From Gammaproteobacteria bacterium (GTDB taxonomy: Bacteria; Pseudomonadota; Gammaproteobacteria; Eutrophobiales; Eutrophobiaceae): a stretch of 11,345 bases of DNA. The notes below the pieces were generated by a model. The model had not been told where the DNA came from. It worked only from the letters and a program-made list of their open reading frames with translations, and did no database searches. Made by a program: the position numbers and the translations under genes. Below, one piece after another: positions 6,380 through 11,345 of the stretch (positions are counted from its first letter, which is position 1; each line of letters begins with the position of its first letter). The stretch is taken from the NCBI GenBank assembly GCA_004356415.1, contig SMWN01000064.1:1-11345 (forward strand), written 5' to 3'.

Positions 6380-7678
6380 ATGCAAGTATCAGTTGAGTCT
6401 ACCGGGCCCTTGGGAAAACGATTAAGGGTAGAAGTGCCGGAAGAAAAGATAGCCACCGAAGTGCAGAACAGATTGCAATCGATGACAAAAACAACTCGAA
6501 TCAAGGGTTTCCGACAAGGCAAGGTTCCTCTAAAAATCGTGCAAAAAAAATACGGAACAAGAGTCCGTCAGGAAGTGATTGGTGAAGTAATCCAGAATAG
6601 TTTGTATGAAGCAATTACACAGGAAAAGTTACAACCTGCTGGTAAACCCGAGCTGGAGCCATTGGATCTGGAGCAGACAGAAGGCCTGGTATTTACTGCG
6701 AAATTTGAGGTTTTTCCGGAAATAAAGCTATCACCCCTGAAAGATCTGACCATAGAAAAACCGGTGTGTAAGGTATCAGATGAAGATGTCAATAAGATGA
6801 TTGATGTATTGCGTAAACAACACCGTAAGGCTGAGGCCGTAGAACGAGGGGCCGCTGAAGATGACTCCATTGTGATTGATTTTGTCGGTCGAATTGACGG
6901 CGAGGAATTTTCAGGAGGAACCGCAAAGGACATTACACTTGAATTAGGCGCTAAAAGATTTATAGAAGGTTTTGAAGAGGGTCTGTTGGGTGCTAGGGCC
7001 GGAGATAACAGGGTTTTGAAGCTTAAATTTCCTGACGAATACACCAATACGGAACAAGCGGGGAAGGATGTTGAGTTCGAAGTGGATGTGAAAACTGTTA
7101 ATGAATTAGTTTTACCCGAGATGGACAGTGAATTCTTTTCCATTATGGGTGTGACAGAGGGAGGTTTGGAGGAATTTAAGCTAGAGGTGCGTAAAAACAT
7201 GGTGCGTGAGTCTGAACAGAAAGCACTTACCAAGGTGAAAGAATCAGTCATGGAAAAACTTTATGAGTCGAACAAGATTGATTTGCCTACATCATTGGTA
7301 ACAAATGAAATTGCTCAACTACAGGCACAATTCAAGTCAAGATTGCAGCAGCAGGGCTTGAGTGAAAGTGATTTTCCGGCAGGGGATGATTCCATGTTTA
7401 TTGAGCAAGCGGAAAGGAGAGTCACGCTACAATTGCTGATTGCCGATATTGTAAAAACAAATGAAATCAAGGTTAATCCCTCGAAAGTTCGGATCAAGAT
7501 TGAAAAAGAGGCAGAAGGGTACGAAGATACTTCAGAGGTGATTAACTGGTATTACTCGGATAAAAACCGACTGGCTGAGATTGAGGCCCTGATCCTCGAA
7601 GAGGAGGTCGTTGACTGGATTATGGATAAAGCCAAAGTAAATGAAACGGAATTGGCGTTTGACGCACTAATGAATTAA
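6380..7678 (+). CDS. tig: Trigger factor (ribosome-associated chaperone and prolyl isomerase)
   Basis: A 432-residue trigger factor, the chaperone that docks at the ribosomal exit tunnel through protein L23 and shields nascent chains. The N-terminal ribosome-binding domain carries the signature GFRQGKVP at residues 43-50. The FKBP-type prolyl isomerase domain spans about 155-240, with IDFVGRIDGEEF (166-177), FIEGFEEGLLG (194-204) and GKDVEFEV (228-235). The C-terminal helical chaperone arms follow. Length matches the family. ATG 6380 is preceded by a good GAGGAA ribosome binding site at 6369-6374. The gene heads the tig-clpP-clpX-lon cluster common in proteobacteria and may share the tRNA-Leu transcript. 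Confidence 0.98.
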   Translation: MQVSVESTGPLGKRLRVEVPEEKIATEVQNRLQSMTKTTRIKGFRQGKVPLKIVQKKYGTRVRQEVIGEVIQNSLYEAITQEKLQPAGKPELEPLDLEQTEGLVFTAKFEVFPEIKLSPLKDLTIEKPVCKVSDEDVNKMIDVLRKQHRKAEAVERGAAEDDSIVIDFVGRIDGEEFSGGTAKDITLELGAKRFIEGFEEGLLGARAGDNRVLKLKFPDEYTNTEQAGKDVEFEVDVKTVNELVLPEMDSEFFSIMGVTEGGLEEFKLEVRKNMVRESEQKALTKVKESVMEKLYESNKIDLPTSLVTNEIAQLQAQFKSRLQQQGLSESDFPAGDDSMFIEQAERRVTLQLLIADIVKTNEIKVNPSKVRIKIEKEAEGYEDTSEVINWYYSDKNRLAEIEALILEEEVVDWIMDKAKVNETELAFDALMN

Positions 7679-7697
7679 GGGCAGACTGAAACTGCCT
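7679..7697 (+). promoter_or_regulatory. Small stem-loop in the tig-clpP spacer
   Basis: GGGCAG (7679-7684) and CTGCCT (7692-7697) form a 6-bp stem with one G-T pair and a 7-base loop (ACTGAAA), starting directly after the tig stop. No T-run follows, so it is not a classical terminator. It could be an mRNA stability or processing element separating tig from clpP. Confidence 0.35.
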
Positions 7698-7731
7698 GAA
7701 CTTGTTAAAAGAGGATAAAGACAAAATTATC

Positions 7732-8364
7732 ATGAAAAACAATGAGATACAGTCTCTTAATCTTGTACCTATGGTGGTTGAGCAAACCCCAAGAGGCGAG
7801 CGTTCTTATGATATTTACTCTCGCCTCCTGAAAGAAAGAGTTGTCTTTCTGGTAGGGCCTGTCGAGGACAATGTTGCAAATTTGATTATTGCCCAGTTTT
7901 TGTATCTGGAGTCAGAAAATCCAGACAAGGATATTCATCTTTATATCAATTCCCCGGGTGGTTCAGTTTCTGCCGGGATGGGGATATACGACACCATGCA
8001 GTTCATAAAGCCGGATGTGAGTACCATGTGTGTAGGACAGGCGGCCAGTATGGGCTCTTTGTTACTCGCGAGTGGTGCCAAGGGCAAGCGTTATTGCCTA
8101 CCACACTCCCGGGTGATGATTCACCAGCCATTAGGTGGTTTTCAGGGCCAGGCATCTGACATCGATATTCATGCGCGTGAGATTCTGAAGGCGAGAGAAC
8201 AGTTAAATATGATTTTTGCCAAGCATACAGGTCAGTCATTGGAAACGATTACTAAGGATACCGAACGGGATAATTTCAAAGGTGCTGAAGAAGCCAGAGA
8301 TTATGGCTTGATTGATGAGGTATTATCGAAAAGAGAAGTTTTTCCTGAGGAAGCGTCTGCATAA
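7732..8364 (+). CDS. clpP: ATP-dependent Clp protease proteolytic subunit
   Basis: A 210-residue serine protease that forms the double-heptamer proteolytic chamber used by ClpX. The catalytic triad is visible: S106 in GQAASMGS, H131 in MIHQPLGG and D180 in DTERD. The handle region GQASDIDIHAREIL and the N-terminal LVPMVVEQTPRGERSYDIYSRLL are typical. ATG 7732 gives the usual short N-terminus before LVPMV. The frame stays open back to a TTG at 7702, but that would add an atypical charged segment. A GAGGA lies about 16 bases before the ATG, farther than usual, so the translation start is not certain. The C-terminus (KREVFPEEASA) is slightly longer than in E. coli. clpX follows after 101 bp. Confidence 0.97.
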   Translation: MKNNEIQSLNLVPMVVEQTPRGERSYDIYSRLLKERVVFLVGPVEDNVANLIIAQFLYLESENPDKDIHLYINSPGGSVSAGMGIYDTMQFIKPDVSTMCVGQAASMGSLLLASGAKGKRYCLPHSRVMIHQPLGGFQGQASDIDIHAREILKAREQLNMIFAKHTGQSLETITKDTERDNFKGAEEARDYGLIDEVLSKREVFPEEASA

Positions 8365-8465
8365 ATCTTTGTGTAGAATGGTTACAGAGTTCTAAAGTAA
8401 CAGGTTTGAAATAACCAGAATTGAGAATAAACCAGTACTGATAATGACTAGGATCGAGGTGTTTT

Positions 8466-9755
8466 ATGAGTGACGGCAAGCAGGGAAACAACAATGATAG
8501 TGATCGCCTTCTGTATTGCTCATTTTGTGGCAAAAGTCAGCATGAGGTTCGTAAACTCATCGCGGGGCCATCGGTTTTCATCTGTGATGAATGTGTTGAG
8601 CTTTGTAACGACATTATCCTTGAAGAGATTCAGGAAAAACCGGTTGCCGGTGGAGGGAGTTCATTACCAACACCCCATGATATAAAAGCCATTCTTGACG
8701 AGTATGTGATTGGTCAGGAACAAGCCAAGAAAATTCTTTCGGTTGCGGTATATAACCACTATAAAAGGCTGGAACAAGAAAATTTCAAAAAATCCGATGT
8801 CGAGCTTACCAAGAGTAATGTCTTACTGATTGGACCAACGGGCAGTGGTAAAACATTACTTGCTGAAACGCTGGCTCGATTGTTGAACGTTCCTTTCACA
8901 ATTGCCGATGCAACAACGCTGACCGAGGCTGGTTATGTTGGCGAAGACGTTGAGAATATCATCCAGAAGCTATTACAGAAATGTGATTATGATGTTGAAA
9001 AAGCACAGACTGGCATCGTCTATATTGATGAAATAGACAAGATATCACGCAAATCTGATAATCCGTCAATCACTCGCGATGTGTCCGGTGAAGGTGTTCA
9101 ACAGGCATTATTGAAACTCATCGAAGGCACGGTGGCTTCAGTCCCTCCTCAGGGTGGACGTAAACATCCTCAGCAGGAATTCCTTCAGGTCAATACGGCG
9201 AACATACTGTTTATTTGTGGTGGTGCATTTGCCGGACTCGATAAGATTATACGAGAACGCTCCGAAAAGGGTGGTATCGGTTTTTCTGCAGAGGTCAAGG
9301 GCAAGGATGACAAGAAAAGTGTCAGTAAATTATTGCAGAGTGTTGAGCCTGAAGATTTGATCCATTACGGTTTAATACCAGAGTTCGTGGGTCGTCTGCC
9401 TGTGGCGGCAACTCTGGATGAGTTAAATGAAGATCAGTTAGTTCAAATCCTGGTGGAACCAAAACACGCAATCACCAAGCAGTATGCGAGAATGTTTGAA
9501 ATGGAAGGTTGTGAAATCGAGTTTCGTGATGATGCTTTACGCGAAGTTGCTAGAAAAACCATGGAGAGAAAAACAGGGGCACGTGGTTTGCGCTCAATCC
9601 TGGAGAATATCCTGCTTGATACCATGTATGATTTACCTTCAATGGGTGACATTTCGAAAGTGGTGATTGATGAGGCGGTGATTAATGGTGAATCCAAACC
9701 GTTGATAATTTATGACGGTCCCGAGGATGAGTTAGCTATAGCTGCAGCAGATTAA
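8466..9755 (+). CDS. clpX: ATP-dependent Clp protease ATP-binding subunit ClpX
   Basis: A 429-residue AAA+ unfoldase that recognises tagged or specific substrates and feeds them into ClpP. The N-terminal zinc-binding domain has four cysteines (C18, C21, C40, C43) for substrate and adaptor binding. The AAA+ module shows Walker A GPTGSGKT (123-130), the pore-1 loop GYVGED (156-161), Walker B IVYIDEID with D188 and E189, the RKH pore loop (232-234), and the IGF loop (271-273) that docks on ClpP. The sensor-2 segment TGARGLRSILE lies near the C-terminus. All functional motifs are intact and the length is normal. ATG 8466 has GAGGTG about 6 bases upstream. The IGF loop fits the partnership with the clpP gene upstream. 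Confidence 0.98.
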   Translation: MSDGKQGNNNDSDRLLYCSFCGKSQHEVRKLIAGPSVFICDECVELCNDIILEEIQEKPVAGGGSSLPTPHDIKAILDEYVIGQEQAKKILSVAVYNHYKRLEQENFKKSDVELTKSNVLLIGPTGSGKTLLAETLARLLNVPFTIADATTLTEAGYVGEDVENIIQKLLQKCDYDVEKAQTGIVYIDEIDKISRKSDNPSITRDVSGEGVQQALLKLIEGTVASVPPQGGRKHPQQEFLQVNTANILFICGGAFAGLDKIIRERSEKGGIGFSAEVKGKDDKKSVSKLLQSVEPEDLIHYGLIPEFVGRLPVAATLDELNEDQLVQILVEPKHAITKQYARMFEMEGCEIEFRDDALREVARKTMERKTGARGLRSILENILLDTMYDLPSMGDISKVVIDEAVINGESKPLIIYDGPEDELAIAAAD

Positions 9756-9845
9756 TTCGACCAGGGTAATTCAATTTCAGATAATTTTTTGTCAGAGGAT
9801 ATTTTTTAGGGGTCGTACATTACTTCAGATTTTGTGAACTAAGCC

Positions 9846-9871
9846 CTTGAAACCAGCATATGTGTCCATAT
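9846..9871 (+). promoter_or_regulatory. Sigma-32 (heat-shock) type promoter for lon
   Basis: CTTGAAA (9846-9852) is a perfect match to the sigma-32 -35 element. After 11 bases comes GTCCATAT (9864-9871), a 6 of 8 match to the CCCCATnT -10 element. The element lies about 60 bp before the lon start, where E. coli lon also carries a heat-shock promoter. The 11-base spacing is at the short end of the accepted range. The rest of the 178-bp clpX-lon spacer shows no other strong signal. Confidence 0.6.
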
Positions 9872-9933
9872 ATAGTTCCTATCATGACACAAATCAGATC
9901 GATCATGCCATCACGTAGGAAGAAACAACGGAA

Positions 9934-11345
9934 ATGAGTACAGAAGACGAGAACACATACCCAGCCTTACCTTTAAGGGATGTTGTGGTTTACCCTCATA
10001 TGGTGATCCCTTTGTTTGTTGGCAGAGATAAATCTGTTAAGGCATTGGATGTAGCGATGGAAGGTAACAAGGAAATACTGCTTGTTGCCCAGAAAAGTGC
10101 ATCTGATGATGATCCATCCATTGATGATATCTATTCTGTAGGCACCATCGCCAACATACTACAGCTTTTAAAACTTCCTGATGGAACGATTAAAGTATTG
10201 GTCGAGGGGGCGTTCCGTGCCAGCGTTGGTGAATTTTTGGAGTCAGAAAACGGCTTTTCGGTTACCGCGAGCAGACTTGAATCAGCCCATAAAAATGAAC
10301 AGGAGCTTGAGGTATTAAGTAGAGCTGTTGTTAATCAGTTTGAACAATACGTCAAGCAGAGTAATAAAATCCCACCCGAAGTCATTACATCGCTTTCTGG
10401 TATTGATGATGTGAGCCGATTGGCCGATACAATGGCAGCACATATGACGATCAAAATGGAAGAAAAACAAAATATCCTGGAGATGCTCAGCATTGAAGAA
10501 AGGCTGGAATATATCATGGGGTTGATGAGTTCCGAAATGGATATGTTTCGCGTTGAAAAACGTATCCGTGGACGGGTTAAATCGCAGATGGAAAAGAGTC
10601 AGCGTGAGTACTATCTGAATGAGCAGATGAAGGCCATTCAGAAAGAATTGGGTGAAATGGAAGATGCGCCCAATGAGATCGAAGATCTTGCTAATAAAAT
10701 TGAAACTCTGGGCATGCCCAAGGAGGCGAAGGAGAAAGCAACTGCAGAACTTGACAAACTGAAGATGATGTCACCGATGTCTGCTGAGGCGACAGTGGTA
10801 AGAAATTATATCGATTGGTTGGTGAGCGTTCCCTGGAAGAGCCGCAGCAGGATCAGTCGTGATCTGGCCAAAGCGAAACAAATTCTGGATGAAGATCATT
10901 ATGGTCTGGAAAAGGTTAAGGAGAGGATCCTTGAATATCTGGCAGTACAAAATCGAGTGCGTAAGATGAAGGGTCCAATTTTGTGTCTGGTGGGCCCGCC
11001 AGGCGTGGGTAAAACTTCACTCGGGAAATCGATTGCCCGCGCAACAAACAGAAAATTCTGTCGTATGTCATTGGGCGGTGTGCGTGACGAGGCTGAAATT
11101 CGTGGTCACAGAAGAACTTATATCGGTTCTATGCCTGGGAGAATTATTCAGAGCATGGCCAAGGTTAAAAAGAAAAATCCGCTCTTTTTGTTCGACGAAA
11201 TAGATAAAATGGCGATGGATTTTCGCGGTGATCCAGCTTCTGCATTACTGGAGGTTCTCGATCCCGAACAGAACCATACATTTGCCGATCATTATCTCGA
11301 GGTCGATTATGACCTTTCTGAAGTCATGTTTGTCACCACGGCGAA
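9934..11345 (+). CDS. lon: ATP-dependent protease Lon, N-terminal part (3' end outside window)
   Basis: The first 470 codons of Lon, a homohexameric cytosolic AAA+ serine protease that degrades misfolded and regulatory proteins. The N-terminal LAN substrate-binding domain (about 10-200) starts with LPLRDVVVYPHMVIPLFVGR. A coiled-coil helical region follows (about 200-300, including QREYYLNEQMKAIQKELGE), then the AAA+ module with Walker A GPPGVGKT (354-361) and Walker B LFLFDEID with D421 and E422. The pore and substrate-binding region GGVRDEAEIRGHRRTYIGSM is intact. The reading frame is still open at the window edge, so the Ser-Lys protease domain is not visible. ATG 9934 gives the standard N-terminus; a GGAAGAA stretch about 11 bases upstream may serve as the ribosome binding site. 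Confidence 0.97.
   Translation, partial: MSTEDENTYPALPLRDVVVYPHMVIPLFVGRDKSVKALDVAMEGNKEILLVAQKSASDDDPSIDDIYSVGTIANILQLLKLPDGTIKVLVEGAFRASVGEFLESENGFSVTASRLESAHKNEQELEVLSRAVVNQFEQYVKQSNKIPPEVITSLSGIDDVSRLADTMAAHMTIKMEEKQNILEMLSIEERLEYIMGLMSSEMDMFRVEKRIRGRVKSQMEKSQREYYLNEQMKAIQKELGEMEDAPNEIEDLANKIETLGMPKEAKEKATAELDKLKMMSPMSAEATVVRNYIDWLVSVPWKSRSRISRDLAKAKQILDEDHYGLEKVKERILEYLAVQNRVRKMKGPILCLVGPPGVGKTSLGKSIARATNRKFCRMSLGGVRDEAEIRGHRRTYIGSMPGRIIQSMAKVKKKNPLFLFDEIDKMAMDFRGDPASALLEVLDPEQNHTFADHYLEVDYDLSEVMFVTTA

Noticed and set aside
6568..7251. Long minus-strand open frame (227 codons) opposite tig
   Set aside because: It lies wholly within the tig coding region, is serine/threonine-rich low-complexity sequence as expected from antisense of a Glu/Lys-rich gene, and has no recognisable domain.
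8406..8445. TTGAAA and GATAAT in the clpP-clpX spacer as a promoter
   Set aside because: Spacing between the candidate elements does not fit either a sigma-70 or a sigma-32 promoter.

Overview
The window is a 5'-to-3' run of mostly plus-strand housekeeping genes from a low-to-moderate G+C proteobacterium. Gene content and order (System I cytochrome c maturation genes; tRNA-Leu, tig, clpP, clpX, lon) fit a beta- or gammaproteobacterium. A Nitrosomonas-like betaproteobacterium is my best guess, but this rests on synteny and protein character recalled from memory, not on a search.

Region 1 (1-5174) is a cytochrome c biogenesis locus in an unusual order. It opens inside ccmG, followed by ccmH and ccmI with 4-bp ATGA overlaps. 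A single-repeat GDT1/TMEM165-family membrane protein comes next, then a tight ccmA-ccmB-ccmC-ccmD-ccmE run. CcmABCD load heme onto the periplasmic chaperone CcmE. CcmG, CcmH and CcmI reduce and present apocytochrome c to the CcmF ligase. ccmF is not next to ccmE; it is probably upstream of ccmG, outside the window. ccmD (59 aa) is short and easily missed.

Region 2 (5175-6217) is the accessory part. On the minus strand, ending against the ccmE stop, lies the remnant of an exported FecR-domain protein, broken by two apparent single-base deletions and truncated at its 3' end. Divergent from it is a small secreted cysteine-rich protein of unknown function, whose C-terminus holds two copies of a C-x3-C-x6-C module. 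A sigma-70-type promoter then precedes a tRNA.

Region 3 (6218-11345) is the protein quality control cluster. It holds tRNA-Leu(UAG), trigger factor (tig), the ClpP protease, its ClpX unfoldase, and the first 470 codons of Lon. A good sigma-32-like heat-shock promoter lies between clpX and lon. These genes act together: trigger factor folds nascent chains, while ClpXP and Lon degrade tagged or misfolded proteins.

No CRISPR array, insertion sequence, phage gene or attachment site was seen. The most distinctive observations are the duplicated-Cys secreted protein, the decayed FecR gene, and the permuted ccm locus with an embedded half-size GDT1 gene.
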